Notes under the pieces: model-generated
Seen by the model: the letters and a program-made list of their open reading frames with translations, nothing else
The model's database searches: none
Told to the model about the DNA's origin: nothing
Source: Rhodoferax sp.
GTDB taxonomy: Bacteria; Pseudomonadota; Gammaproteobacteria; Burkholderiales; Burkholderiaceae_C
Direction: 5' to 3'
DNA length: 51,908 nt
NCBI GenBank assembly: GCA_030645355.1
Contig: JAUSNJ010000074.1
Coordinates: 1 to 51,908, forward strand
Translations under genes and position numbers: made by a program
Shown: positions 43,601 to 51,908 of the stretch, piece after piece
Layout: each line of letters starts with the position of its first letter
Numbering within the stretch: position 1 is the first letter of the stretch

Positions 43601-44292
43601 GTTCTTTGAGTGTGGATGCGGCGATCACTTCCCGCATGTCGGTCCGGGCGTTTACGCAACAGACTGTCGAGCGGGCGTTGATCGAACAGATACTGCAGGT
43701 CGCCAGCCGTGCGCCGTCGGGTACCAACTGCCAGCCGTGGAAGGTCTATGTCCTGCAGGGCGCCAGCCGCGCCACCTTGGTGGAGCAGGTGTGCGCCACC
43801 CACGATGCCATTCGTGCCAACCCGGCACTGGCCGCAGAGTATGCGGAAGAGTACGACTACTATCCGCAAAAGTGGGTCAGCCCCTACATTGACCGCCGCC
43901 GCGAGAATGGTTGGGGCCTGTATGGGCTGCTGGGTATCGGCAAGGCCGATAAGGACAAGATGCACCTTCAGCACCAGCGCAACTACCACTTTTTTGACGC
44001 TCCGGTCGGGCTGATGTTCACCGTTGACCGGGTCATGGGTCGCGGCTCCCTGGTGGACTATGGAGCCTTTCTGCAAAACATCATGGTCGCGGCGCGTGGC
44101 CATGGTCTGCATACCTGCCCGCAAGCAGCATGGAATGGTTTTTCCCGGATCATCCTACCGCACATTGGCGCCGGCCCTGACGAGATGCTGGTTTGCGGCA
44201 TGGCGTTGGGTTATGCCGACGAGACCGCCGTGGTCAACACCTTCCATACGCCACGCGTGCCGGTTCAGGACTTCACCACCTGGCTGGGTTGA
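43597..44292 (+). CDS. Nitroreductase family protein
   Basis: 231 residues. FMN-dependent oxidoreductase: SRMSVRAFT (FMN phosphate contact), ASRAPSGTNCQPWKVYVL, then ARGHGLHTCPQAAW and MALGYAD. Reduces nitro compounds or quinones; physiological substrate unknown. Coupled upstream to the thioesterase and followed 10 nt later by a hydroxyacid reductase, suggesting a small metabolic operon. Confidence 0.92.
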   Translation: MSSLSVDAAITSRMSVRAFTQQTVERALIEQILQVASRAPSGTNCQPWKVYVLQGASRATLVEQVCATHDAIRANPALAAEYAEEYDYYPQKWVSPYIDRRRENGWGLYGLLGIGKADKDKMHLQHQRNYHFFDAPVGLMFTVDRVMGRGSLVDYGAFLQNIMVAARGHGLHTCPQAAWNGFSRIILPHIGAGPDEMLVCGMALGYADETAVVNTFHTPRVPVQDFTTWLG

Positions 44293-44302
44293 AGGCGCCG
44301 GA

Positions 44303-45319
44303 ATGACCAAGCCTTCACCGCGCCCTCGTATCCTGGTCACCCGAGCCATCTTTCCGGAGGTGGCGCAGCGCCTGTCCGAACACTTTGACGTGGAGTCCAA
44401 CGCCACGGACGAAGACTGGAGCGCCGAAGAGATTGCACGCCGCCTGCAGGACAAGACCGGGGCGCTGACCTTTGGCCTGGAGCGCATCGATGCTGCCTTG
44501 TTGGCGCGCTGCCCCCAGCTGAAGATCTGCGCCAACATGACCGTGGGCTACAACAACTTCGACCTGGAGGCGATGCGTGTTTGCGGCGTGCTGGGCACTA
44601 ACGCGCCCGACGTGCTGACCGAAACCACGGCCGACTTCGGCTTTGCGCTGCTGATGGCCACGGCCCGGCGTGTGACTGAGAGCGAGCACTTTTTGCGTGC
44701 CGGAAAATGGACACGCTGGCAGTATGAGATGTTCTCGGGTGCCGAAGTGCATGGGTCGACGCTGGGCATCATTGGCATGGGGCGCATCGGCCAGGCCATT
44801 GCCCGCCGCGCCGCGTTCGGCTTTGGCATGCAGGTGGTTTATCACAACCGCAGCCGCCTGGATGCCACGCTGGAGGCTGATTGCCGCGCCCGCTACGTCG
44901 GCAAGGAAGAGCTGTTGAAGACCGCCGACCATGTGATGCTGGTGGTGCCGTATTCCAAAGAGTCGCACCACACCATGGGCGCCGCGGAACTGGCCCTGAT
45001 GAAGCCCACGGCCACGCTGATCAACATCGCCCGCGGTGGCATCGTGGACGATGCAGCGTTGGCTGCTGCCTTGCGCGACAAGCGCATTGCCGCGGCGGGG
45101 CTGGACGTATTCGAGGGCGAGCCACGGGTACATCCCGATCTGCTGGCCGTGTCCAACGTGGTGCTCACGCCCCATATTGCCAGCGCCACGGTCGGCACGC
45201 GCCGTGCCATGGCCATGCTGGCGGTGGACAATCTGATTGGTTACCTGTTGCACGGCAAGGCGGTGACACCGCTCAACGCCGACGGGTTGGCGGCCCGCGC
45301 GACGCCGTCGGCCTCATAA
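44303..45319 (+). CDS. 2-hydroxyacid dehydrogenase (glyoxylate/hydroxypyruvate reductase-like)
   Basis: 338 residues. NAD(P)-binding GIIGMGRIGQAIARRA; catalytic Arg in NIARGGIVDDAAL, Glu in DVFEGEP and His in LTPHIASAT; GTNAPDVLTETTADFGFALLMATARR is the typical substrate segment. It most resembles the GhrB/glyoxylate reductase group. ATG at 44303 chosen, 10 nt after the nitroreductase; the open frame from 44024 lies inside that gene. A dispersed repeat copy starts at its stop. Confidence 0.93.
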   Translation: MTKPSPRPRILVTRAIFPEVAQRLSEHFDVESNATDEDWSAEEIARRLQDKTGALTFGLERIDAALLARCPQLKICANMTVGYNNFDLEAMRVCGVLGTNAPDVLTETTADFGFALLMATARRVTESEHFLRAGKWTRWQYEMFSGAEVHGSTLGIIGMGRIGQAIARRAAFGFGMQVVYHNRSRLDATLEADCRARYVGKEELLKTADHVMLVVPYSKESHHTMGAAELALMKPTATLINIARGGIVDDAALAAALRDKRIAAAGLDVFEGEPRVHPDLLAVSNVVLTPHIASATVGTRRAMAMLAVDNLIGYLLHGKAVTPLNADGLAARATPSAS

Positions 45320-45380
45320 GTGCTACTGTTTTTATAGCGATATGCGCTTATTCCACGAGGGCTAGAGCCCGATTTTCCAT
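45319..45380 (+). repeat. Degenerate dispersed repeat, copy 2 (upstream of rmuC)
   Basis: Contains GCTAC-N7-ATAGC, a middle ATGCGCTTATTCCACGAGGG, then GCTAGAGCCCGATTTTCC. Aligns with the reverse complement of 3293-3352. A similar family of intergenic repeats is common in Comamonadaceae as I recall. Confidence 0.55.
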
Positions 45381-45409
45381 ATGACTTTGGCTGCAAGGAC
45401 GGATTTGGC

Positions 45410-46855
45410 GTGAATGATGGACTGGTTTGGGTATTGTTTGCGCTGGGTGTGCTGACCCTGGGTCTGCTGGCATGGATAGCGGCTGGTGTGGCCCGCTTGC
45501 GCGGCAATGCGGTAGACGCGGAACAGCAGCGCAAGGATTTGCAGGATTTGCGCGCGCAACTGCAAGCGGGGCACGAGCGGCTGGAGCGCGAGCTGCGCCG
45601 CGAGATCGCGGAATCCAGCCAGGGCGCGCGCCAGGAACTGACCCAGAACCTGGCCACCTTCCAGCAGACGTTGACGCAGCAGGGGGCCGAGGCCACGCGC
45701 ACGCAGAACACGCAGATCGACGCCTTTGGCCAGCAGTTGGCACTGATGCAAAAGTCGCTGGCGGACACGCTGCACACCCAACTCTCCAGCGTCGGTGAAT
45801 CCACGGCGCGCCGCCTGGCCGAGATGAGCGACACCAACACCCGCAGCATGACCGCCGTGCGCGATGCACTGAACCAGCAACTCGCCCAGCTGCAGACCAC
45901 CAATTCCGCCAAGCTCGACGAGATGCGCGCCACGGTGGACGAGAAACTGCAGACCACACTGCAGGCGCGTCTGGGCGAGAGCTTCAAGCAGGTGGCCGAC
46001 CGGCTGGAACAGGTGCACAAGGGCCTGGGCGAGATGCAGACGCTGGCCCAGGGCGTGGGCGACCTCAAGCACCTGCTGACCAATGTGAAGACGCGTGGCA
46101 TTTTTGGCGAGGCCCAACTGGCCAGCCTGTTGGAGCAGGTGTTCGTGCCCGACCAGTACGCGGTGCAGGTGGCCACGCGTCCCGGCAGCAAGAACGTCGT
46201 GGACTTCGCGATCAAGCTGCCCGGCAAATCGGACACCGGCGAGCCGCTGTGGCTGCCCATCGACGCCAAGTTCCCCAATGAGGACTACGAGCGCCTATTG
46301 GACGCCCAGGGCAGGGCGGACGTGTTGGGTGCCGAGACAGCGGGCAAGGCACTCGAATTGCGCATTCGCCTGGAAGCCAAGTCCATGGTCGAAAAGTATG
46401 TGGAGCCCCCATACACCACCGACTTTGCCATCCTCTTTTTGCCCACCGAGGGCCTGTACGCCGAAGTGCTGCGTCGCCCGGGCCTGATGGAGTCGCTGCA
46501 GCGCGACCACCGTGTCACGCTGGCCGGCCCGACCACGCTGTTGGCCATGCTCAGTTCCCTGCAAATGGGCTTCAGGACGCTGGCGCTGGAGAAGCGCTCC
46601 AGCGAGGTCTGGCAGGTGCTGGGCGCGGTCAAGACCGAGTTCGAGAAGTTTGGTGGCGTGCTGGCCAAGGTCAAATCGCAAACGGAAACCGTACTGAAGA
46701 CGTTGGACAGCGCCGAGACCCGCAGCCGTGCCATGGGCCGCGTGCTGAAGAAAGTCGATGCCCTTCCGGATACCCAGGCGCAGGCGCTGATCCCATTTGA
46801 CAAGGACTTTGACCGGGTGGATGGGGAGCCGGATACGGACGCTGGCACTGCATGA
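45410..46855 (+). CDS. rmuC: RmuC family DNA recombination protein
   Basis: 481 residues. One N-terminal TM helix (VLFALGVLTLGLLAWIAAGV), a long coiled coil (about 35-210), then the RmuC nuclease-like domain (GIFGEAQLASLLEQVFVPDQY, NVVDFAIKLPG, LPIDAKFPNEDYERLL). RmuC limits recombination at inverted repeats in bacteria. It starts with GTG; AAGGA is 10 nt upstream. Its stop overlaps the MFS gene start (ATGA). Confidence 0.94.
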   Translation: MNDGLVWVLFALGVLTLGLLAWIAAGVARLRGNAVDAEQQRKDLQDLRAQLQAGHERLERELRREIAESSQGARQELTQNLATFQQTLTQQGAEATRTQNTQIDAFGQQLALMQKSLADTLHTQLSSVGESTARRLAEMSDTNTRSMTAVRDALNQQLAQLQTTNSAKLDEMRATVDEKLQTTLQARLGESFKQVADRLEQVHKGLGEMQTLAQGVGDLKHLLTNVKTRGIFGEAQLASLLEQVFVPDQYAVQVATRPGSKNVVDFAIKLPGKSDTGEPLWLPIDAKFPNEDYERLLDAQGRADVLGAETAGKALELRIRLEAKSMVEKYVEPPYTTDFAILFLPTEGLYAEVLRRPGLMESLQRDHRVTLAGPTTLLAMLSSLQMGFRTLALEKRSSEVWQVLGAVKTEFEKFGGVLAKVKSQTETVLKTLDSAETRSRAMGRVLKKVDALPDTQAQALIPFDKDFDRVDGEPDTDAGTA

Positions 46856-48069
46856 GCGCAACCCCGCCTGCACCCATCCCTGAACCGGAAGTTGCCCAGT
46901 CCTGGGCCCTGTTGCGCCTGATTTGTGGCCACATCTGCCTGCACGGCAGCATGGCGGGCCTGCGCATGGCGGCACCCTTGCTGGCGCTGCGCCAGGGGCA
47001 TAGTGCTTTCTCGGTGGGCGTGTTGCTGGCGTTGTTTTCACTGACCCAGGTGTTCCTGGCACTGCCCGCCGGCCGCTATGCCGATCGCCACGGATTGAAG
47101 CGCCCCATGGGTATGGGCGTCATTGCGGCGTCCACCGGGGCGGCGCTGGCCGTGCTGTGGCCACAGTTCTGGGTGCTGTGCCTGGGAGCCCTTCTGATGG
47201 GCGGTGCCACGGGGGCTGCGTCCATTGCACTGCAGCGCCATGTGGGGCGCGCCGCCCGTGACTCGACCGAACTCAAGCGTGTGTTTAGCTGGCTGGCCAT
47301 TGGCCCGGCGGTGTCCAATTTTGTCGGCCCGGTGGCGGCCGGTCTGCTGATCGACCATGTGGGGGTCTGGCTGGGCGGCACCGCAGGAGACGACAACGGC
47401 TTTCGCGGGGCCTTTGTGCTGCTGGCCTTGCTGCCCTGGGCCACCTGGCTGTGGGTGCGCCATACGACGGAGTTGTCGCCCGTGCAACCGGTGGCCGGCG
47501 CTACGCATCAGCATGTGTGGCATTTGTTGCGCGAGCCGATGATGCGCCGACTGCTGCTGGTGAATTGGTTGCTGGCCAGTTGCTGGGACGTGCACACCTT
47601 TGTGGTGCCGGTGCTGGGCCACGAGCGGGCCTTCAGCGCCTCGGTCATCGGTGCCATTCTGGGCGGCTTTGCCATCGCTGCGGCGGCCGTACGGGTGGCA
47701 ATGCCCCTATTGGCCGCGCACCTTAAAGAGTGGGTGGTGGTCAGCAGCGCCATGGTGGTAACAGCCCTGTTGTTTTCGGTTTACCCGTTGATGGTGTCGC
47801 CGTGGTCCATGGGGCTGTGTTCGGTGCTGCTGGGTCTGGCGCTGGGCTCGGTACAGCCCATGATCATGAGCACCCTGCACCAGATCACCCCCCACGCCTT
47901 GCATGGCCAGGCGCTGGGCCTGCGTCTGGCCAGCATCAACCTGTCCAGCGTGCTGATGCCCATGCTGTTCGGCACGGCCGGCCTGGTGGTGGGCGTATCG
48001 GTGGTGTTCTGGACCGTGGGTGCCGCCGTGGGTCTGGGTTCGCATTTGGCGTGGCGGCTGCGGCCCTGA
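46852..48069 (+). CDS. Major facilitator superfamily transporter
   Basis: 405 residues with about 12 TM segments (for example LLALFSLTQVFLALPAGRYADRHG, the MFS loop motif, and LGALLMGGATGAASIAL). A His/Thr-rich loop joins two six-helix halves. The second half contains FVVPVLGHERAFSASVIGAILGGFAIAAAAV. Substrate unknown; drug-efflux type is plausible. Translationally coupled to rmuC by a 4-nt overlap. Confidence 0.92.
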   Translation: MSATPPAPIPEPEVAQSWALLRLICGHICLHGSMAGLRMAAPLLALRQGHSAFSVGVLLALFSLTQVFLALPAGRYADRHGLKRPMGMGVIAASTGAALAVLWPQFWVLCLGALLMGGATGAASIALQRHVGRAARDSTELKRVFSWLAIGPAVSNFVGPVAAGLLIDHVGVWLGGTAGDDNGFRGAFVLLALLPWATWLWVRHTTELSPVQPVAGATHQHVWHLLREPMMRRLLLVNWLLASCWDVHTFVVPVLGHERAFSASVIGAILGGFAIAAAAVRVAMPLLAAHLKEWVVVSSAMVVTALLFSVYPLMVSPWSMGLCSVLLGLALGSVQPMIMSTLHQITPHALHGQALGLRLASINLSSVLMPMLFGTAGLVVGVSVVFWTVGAAVGLGSHLAWRLRP

Positions 48070-48082
48070 AACTCGAGAAAAC

Positions 48083-48946
48083 CTAGAGTTTGTAAAACGT
48101 ACGGATGATGTCCCAGGCTTCCTGCGGATCGTCGGTGTACTGGAACAGGTTCAGGTCCTCGGCGGAGATGGCGCCTTCTTCGACGAGCACGTCCATATTG
48201 ATCAGGCGCTTCCAGTAGTCCTTTCCGACCAGGATGATGGGAACCGGTGTGGACTTCTTGGTCTGCACCAGCGTGATGACCTCGAATAGCTCGTCCAGCG
48301 TGCCAAAGGCTGCGGGGAATGCCACCATTGCCTTGGCGCGCATCATGATATGCATTTTGCGCTAGGGAAAATAGTGGAACTTGAAGCTCAACTCCGGCGT
48401 GACGTAGGGGTTGGCGTGCTGCTCGTGTGGCAGCGCAATGTTCAAGCCTAGTGTGGGTGCGCCTGCCTCGGAGGCGCCGCGGTTGGCTGCCTCCATGATG
48501 CCGGGGCCGCCACCGGTGCAGATGTACATGCGTTCTTTCTGGGGCAGCGCCATGCTGTGCGTGGCCACGATGCGGCCGAAATGGCGGGCTTGCTCGTAGT
48601 GGTGGGCGTTGCGCATATGGCGCTGGGCCACGGCCAGGGTTTGTGCGTCGCCGCTGGCACGAGCTTCGTCAAGTTGGCGCAACGCATCTTCCATGGAACT
48701 GAAGCGGGCGCTGCCGAACACCACGATGGTGTTCTCAATACCCATCTCTGTCTGGTCCAGATCGGGCTTGAGCAACTCCAGTTGCAGGCGGATGCCGCGG
48801 GTTTCACGGCGCAGCAGAAATTCGGGGTCACCAAAGGCCAGCCGGTAGGCATTGGGCTTCAAGGGAACGCCCGCATCAGCCTGGGCCTGCAGGTAGGCCC
48901 AGGCGTCGGACATGGTGCGTTCGTCGAGATCTTTAGAGGTGTCCAA
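48083..48946 (-). pseudogene. LOG family protein (TIGR00730-like), broken by an in-frame stop
   Basis: Two parts in one frame. The first is residues 1-194 (48946-48365): [40 protein letters not shown]. The second, after the stop, starts at MHIMMRAKAMVAFP and ends near 48083. A TAG at 48364-48362 replaces what should be a leucine codon in the family sequence HYFALRKMH. The catalytic-site motif PGGFGT reads PAAFGT. LOG enzymes are phosphoribohydrolases acting on nucleotide monophosphates such as cytokinin nucleotides. A sequencing error at the stop is possible; readthrough is not supported. Confidence 0.8.
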
Positions 48947-48973
48947 AAGGGGTGTCCTGGTGGTTGTGGAAAT

Positions 48974-49852
48974 TCAATGGAATGCCCTGGCAATGTGTTC
49001 CGCCATGCTAACGGCATTGCTAGGGTGGGTGATGCAGTCGGTACTCCAGACCCTGCCGACGCCGGCGTCTTTGATGACCTGCAAGGCGTCACCCGCAAAC
49101 AGGGCGTGGGTTACGGCCACATCCACCGACGCGGCCCCGGCCGAGAGCAACAGGCGCGCAGCCGCTGCCAGTGTATGGCCGCTGCTGGCCACGTCATCGA
49201 GCAGGACGACGCAGCGCCCCTGGACGCGGATGTCTGGCAGGGCAATCTGTACGTCGCGGTCGCCATAGCGAATTTTGTGGCACACCGCGTGGTCGAAACC
49301 ATGGCGGGCGGCGGCCTGTGCAATCCACTGCGCGGACTCTTCGTCAGGTCCCACCAACAGCGCCTGCGGGAGGTGGGAAGCAATCAGGTCGGCCAGCAGC
49401 GGCGCGCCGCTGAGTACGGTGGCTTGCGCTACCGGTACGGCCTCAGCGAGTGTGGCCACGCGGTGCAGATGTGGGTCCACGGTGATGACGGCGTCAAACA
49501 GATCGGCCAGGAATTGCCCTACCACTTTTTGGCTCACCACTTCTCCGGGCTGGAAGGCCATGTCCTGGCGCATATAGGCCAAGTAGGGTGCGACCAGCGT
49601 CAGGTGTTGGGCGCCCAACGTTCGCGCCGTGCGAGCGACCAGCAGCAACTCGACCAGTTTTTCGTCGGGGTTGTCCAGTGTGCGCAGCAGCACGACACGC
49701 GGTGGCAACGCAGATGGCAGGCGCAGCTTGAGTTCGCCATCGGGGAAACGGTGGCGCGCAATGGCGGCCAGGTTCATACCGGCCGCAAGGGCGATACCAG
49801 ACGCCTGGGTCAGGTCCTCTGCAAAGTGCAGCAACATGGGGGTGTTGGTCAT
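48974..49852 (-). CDS. Ribose-phosphate pyrophosphokinase-like protein
   Basis: 292 residues, a PRPP-synthetase fold. RFPDGELKLRLP (conserved phosphate loop), PYLAYMRQDMAFQPGEVVSQKVV, TVDPHLH, VGPDEES, HKIRYGDRDV and the PRPP loop LLDDVASSGHTL are present. It is shorter than bacterial PrsA (about 315) and the loops resemble archaeal forms. It starts at the TAATG overlap with the AMP-phosphorylase-like gene, so the two are translationally coupled and probably share a nucleotide/ribose-phosphate salvage role. A general biosynthetic PrsA is expected elsewhere. Confidence 0.85.
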   Translation of the reverse strand: MTNTPMLLHFAEDLTQASGIALAAGMNLAAIARHRFPDGELKLRLPSALPPRVVLLRTLDNPDEKLVELLLVARTARTLGAQHLTLVAPYLAYMRQDMAFQPGEVVSQKVVGQFLADLFDAVITVDPHLHRVATLAEAVPVAQATVLSGAPLLADLIASHLPQALLVGPDEESAQWIAQAAARHGFDHAVCHKIRYGDRDVQIALPDIRVQGRCVVLLDDVASSGHTLAAAARLLLSAGAASVDVAVTHALFAGDALQVIKDAGVGRVWSTDCITHPSNAVSMAEHIARAFH

Positions 49853-51453
49853 TAGAACTCCACAAAGGCGTGCAGCATGTCGGCAGCCGGTCCGACACAG
49901 AAGCCAATGGACTTTTGGCAGGCCTGTCGCGCGAACTCCAAGTCTGCCGCATAACTGGCATGCACCCGGTAGAGCAGGGTGCCGGCCTGCACCTCATCCC
50001 CCAGCTTGCACAGCAAATCGACGCCCGCGCTCTTGACTTTGGGGGCGCCGGCCAATCCCGCAATACGCGCGATCTGCAGGTTGTCAATGCTCGTGACCGT
50101 ACCGGCGTTGGGCGATCGCACGTCGAAAGTCAGGGCGCCCAGGTTGGGCTGGTTGTGGTCAAACGACCGGCTGCCCTGGGCCTGGATGATGTCGTTCATC
50201 TTGGCCAGGGCGCGGCCCGAATCCAGAATGTCGCGCGCAATGGCGAAACCATCGCCACCGCGCACGTCGGGGTCGCACTCAATCAGGCGTCCGGCCAGGC
50301 GTAGCGACTTCTGGCGCAGGTCTATCGGAGCGCGTGGATCATTCTCCAGCACCCGCATCACGTCGCGCGCTTCCAGCACCGGGCCGATGCCAAAACCTAT
50401 GGGCTGGCGGCCATCGGTGATCACGACGTCCAGCGACAGCTTCATGCGCCGCGCCACGTATTCAAACAGGCGGCGCAGACGCTGGGCCTCGGGCATGGAG
50501 CGCACCTTGGCGGTGGGGCCGATGGGTATGTCCAGCACCAGATGGCTGGAGCCGGCCGAGATTTTTTTGGACAGGATGGATGCCACCATCTGGCCGGGCG
50601 AATCCAGCGACAGTGGGCGTTCTACCGAGATCAGCACGTCATCCGCCGGTGACAGGTTGGCGGTGCCACCCCAGGCCAGACAACCTCTGTGTCGACGGAC
50701 GATTTCTTCCAGTTGATCAACGGGAAGTTCCACATTGGCCAGCACCTCCATGGTGTCGGCCGTTCCCGCAGGGGAGGTGATGGCACGCGACGAGGTCTTG
50801 GGGCACAACATGCCGTGTGCCGCCACGATGGGCACGATGAGCATGGAGGTGCGGTTGCCCGGAATGCCGCCGATGCAATGCTTGTCTACCACCAGACTTT
50901 CATGCCAGTCTAGATGCCGCCCGACCTCAATCATGGCCTGGGTCAGGAAGTAGACCTCTTCGCGGTCCAGCTCATCTCGGTTGGTGGCAACAACGAAGGC
51001 TGTCAGCTCTATCTTGGAGTAGTGGTGTTCGGCGATGTCGTGGACGATGGCTTTGAAGTCTTCCAGGTTGAGCCGCTCGCCACCGAGTTTGCGGTGCAGC
51101 GCACCAATGGACTCGGGCGGCTCGGCTTGTGCCACCGTGACGGTGTGGCCGTCTTCCACGCCCATTTGGGCAAAGGCTGCTTTGGACAGCCCCAGCTCGC
51201 CACAGGCCACTATTGTCCGGTCGTCCACCACGTTCAATGTGGCCAGAATGCTGCGGCCATTGGTGCGCACTTCCACCTTGGAAAGCGCCTTGAAGCCCTC
51301 GGCGCGGTAGATGTCGCAGTCGCGGTGCATATAGGCGACGTTCTCGTGGTACGTATCGATCAGCACGCGGCGCAAGGCTAGACGGGCCGGGTTGGCAGCG
51401 CCATTGCTGGGAGCAGGGCAGGGTTGTGCTGAATCGGCGATTGCGGAGGTCAT
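49852..51453 (-). CDS. Thymidine/AMP phosphorylase family protein (archaeal-type long form)
   Basis: 533 residues, longer than DeoA (about 440). An extra N-terminal domain (about 25-110: [25 protein letters not shown]) precedes the phosphorylase core: [76 protein letters not shown] and a lipoyl-like barrel near the end ([19 protein letters not shown]). The architecture is that of archaeal AMP phosphorylase, which makes ribose-1,5-bisphosphate from AMP. Bacterial members are annotated as putative thymidine phosphorylase. Operon with the PRPP-synthetase-like gene. Confidence 0.85.
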   Translation of the reverse strand: MTSAIADSAQPCPAPSNGAANPARLALRRVLIDTYHENVAYMHRDCDIYRAEGFKALSKVEVRTNGRSILATLNVVDDRTIVACGELGLSKAAFAQMGVEDGHTVTVAQAEPPESIGALHRKLGGERLNLEDFKAIVHDIAEHHYSKIELTAFVVATNRDELDREEVYFLTQAMIEVGRHLDWHESLVVDKHCIGGIPGNRTSMLIVPIVAAHGMLCPKTSSRAITSPAGTADTMEVLANVELPVDQLEEIVRRHRGCLAWGGTANLSPADDVLISVERPLSLDSPGQMVASILSKKISAGSSHLVLDIPIGPTAKVRSMPEAQRLRRLFEYVARRMKLSLDVVITDGRQPIGFGIGPVLEARDVMRVLENDPRAPIDLRQKSLRLAGRLIECDPDVRGGDGFAIARDILDSGRALAKMNDIIQAQGSRSFDHNQPNLGALTFDVRSPNAGTVTSIDNLQIARIAGLAGAPKVKSAGVDLLCKLGDEVQAGTLLYRVHASYAADLEFARQACQKSIGFCVGPAADMLHAFVEF

Positions 51454-51487
51454 GTTGATAGCCTACACCGAATTTGTACACAGGACG

Positions 51488-51520
51488 GGCAAAACAAAAG
51501 GCTCCCGAGGGAGCCTTTTG
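51488..51520 (-). terminator. Intrinsic terminator after efp
   Basis: CAAAAGGCTCCC (51495-51506) pairs perfectly with GGGAGCCTTTTG (51509-51520); on the minus strand TTTTG follows. It lies 30 nt past the efp stop, in the gap to the phosphorylase gene. Confidence 0.85.
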
Positions 51521-51549
51521 CGGTGGCCATGTGGCCGGTGTCCACAAGC

Positions 51550-51908
51550 TTAGACGCGCTTGCGGTATTCGCCGGTACGGGTGTCGATTTCGACCTTGTC
51601 GCCTTGTGCCACAAAGATTGGTACGCCCACATCAAAGCCGGTGGCAATCTTGGCAGGCTTGAGCACCTTGCCGGAGGTATCGCCCTTGACGGCGGGCTCG
51701 GTCCAGGTGATTTCGCGCACCACGCTGGTGGGCAGCTCGACCGAGATGGCCTTGCCGTCATAGAACACCACTTCAACGGCCATGCCGTCTTCGAGGTAGT
51801 TCAGGGTGTCGCCCATGTTTTCGGCTTCGACTTCGTTCTGGTTGTACTCGGAGTCCATGAACACATACAGGGGGTCGGCAAAGTAGGAGTAGGTGCAGTC
51901 TTTCTTGT
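51550..51908 (-). CDS. efp: Translation elongation factor P, C-terminal part (5' end outside window)
   Basis: 119 residues visible, continuing past the window edge. The frame reads [33 protein letters not shown] then the OB domains ending [25 protein letters not shown], the typical EF-P C-terminus. EF-P helps ribosomes through polyproline stretches. The modified N-terminal lysine/arginine loop is not in view. An intrinsic terminator follows the stop. Confidence 0.97.
   Translation of the reverse strand, partial: KKDCTYSYFADPLYVFMDSEYNQNEVEAENMGDTLNYLEDGMAVEVVFYDGKAISVELPTSVVREITWTEPAVKGDTSGKVLKPAKIATGFDVGVPIFVAQGDKVEIDTRTGEYRKRV

Overview
The window is a stretch of chromosome from a betaproteobacterium of the order Burkholderiales, most likely family Comamonadaceae (Rhodoferax/Polaromonas-like). 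This is inferred from protein character: a PhaP-type phasin, the tig-clpP-clpX-lon block, and an LPS/ExbBD cluster. A degenerate intergenic repeat resembles ones I recall from Comamonadaceae. Genes are dense, GC-rich and mostly housekeeping. No genome comparison was possible.

Layout. 1-6.6 kb: 3' part of dnaE, then a two-gene RND efflux operon behind a promoter overlapped by a palindromic operator. 6.7-13.4 kb: tRNA-Leu(UAG), tig, clpP, clpX and lon (lon with a heat-shock-type promoter), then tRNA-Gly(GCC), tRNA-Cys(GCA) and tRNA-Leu(UAA), each followed by a terminator. 13.35-18.32 kb: a compact integrated element of about 4.9 kb inserted at the 3' end of tRNA-Leu(UAA). It carries a P4-type integrase, an AlpA-like regulator, a Rha-like regulator, a winged-helix/replication-like protein with internal repeats, and two overlapping conserved hypotheticals. 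An imperfect duplicate of the tRNA 3' end closes it, and a shared 11-12 bp motif lies inside both ends. This is the main accessory region.

18.3-26.6 kb: a hypothetical protein with a His/Gly tail, an HD-GYP phosphodiesterase, an acyl-CoA dehydrogenase plus sugar-kinase-fold kinase pair (LvaC/LvaA or ACAD10/11-like), a Crp/Fnr regulator, a FimV-like envelope protein and a D-2-hydroxyacid dehydrogenase. 26.6-34.9 kb: lexA with tandem SOS boxes, an asparaginase, and a minus-strand run exbB-exbD-lpxK-trm112-like-kdsB-adk, then xseA and sodB. 34.9-42.2 kb: a DUF192 protein, a small Lys-rich exported protein, icd, clpS-clpA, a periplasmic Fe(III)-binding protein with a Fur-like box, and a patatin lipoprotein.

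42.3-51.9 kb: a phasin whose promoter is flanked by two near-identical 15-bp operators (PhaR-like), a thioesterase-nitroreductase-hydroxyacid reductase run, rmuC overlapping an MFS transporter, a LOG-family gene broken by an in-frame stop, a PRPP-synthetase-like/AMP-phosphorylase-like operon, and the 3' part of efp.

Most of the window is ordinary core genome. The less explained parts are the tRNA-Leu element with its end motifs, origin-like non-coding stretch and internal repeats; the kinase/dehydrogenase pair; the nucleotide-salvage pair; and several regulatory palindromes.
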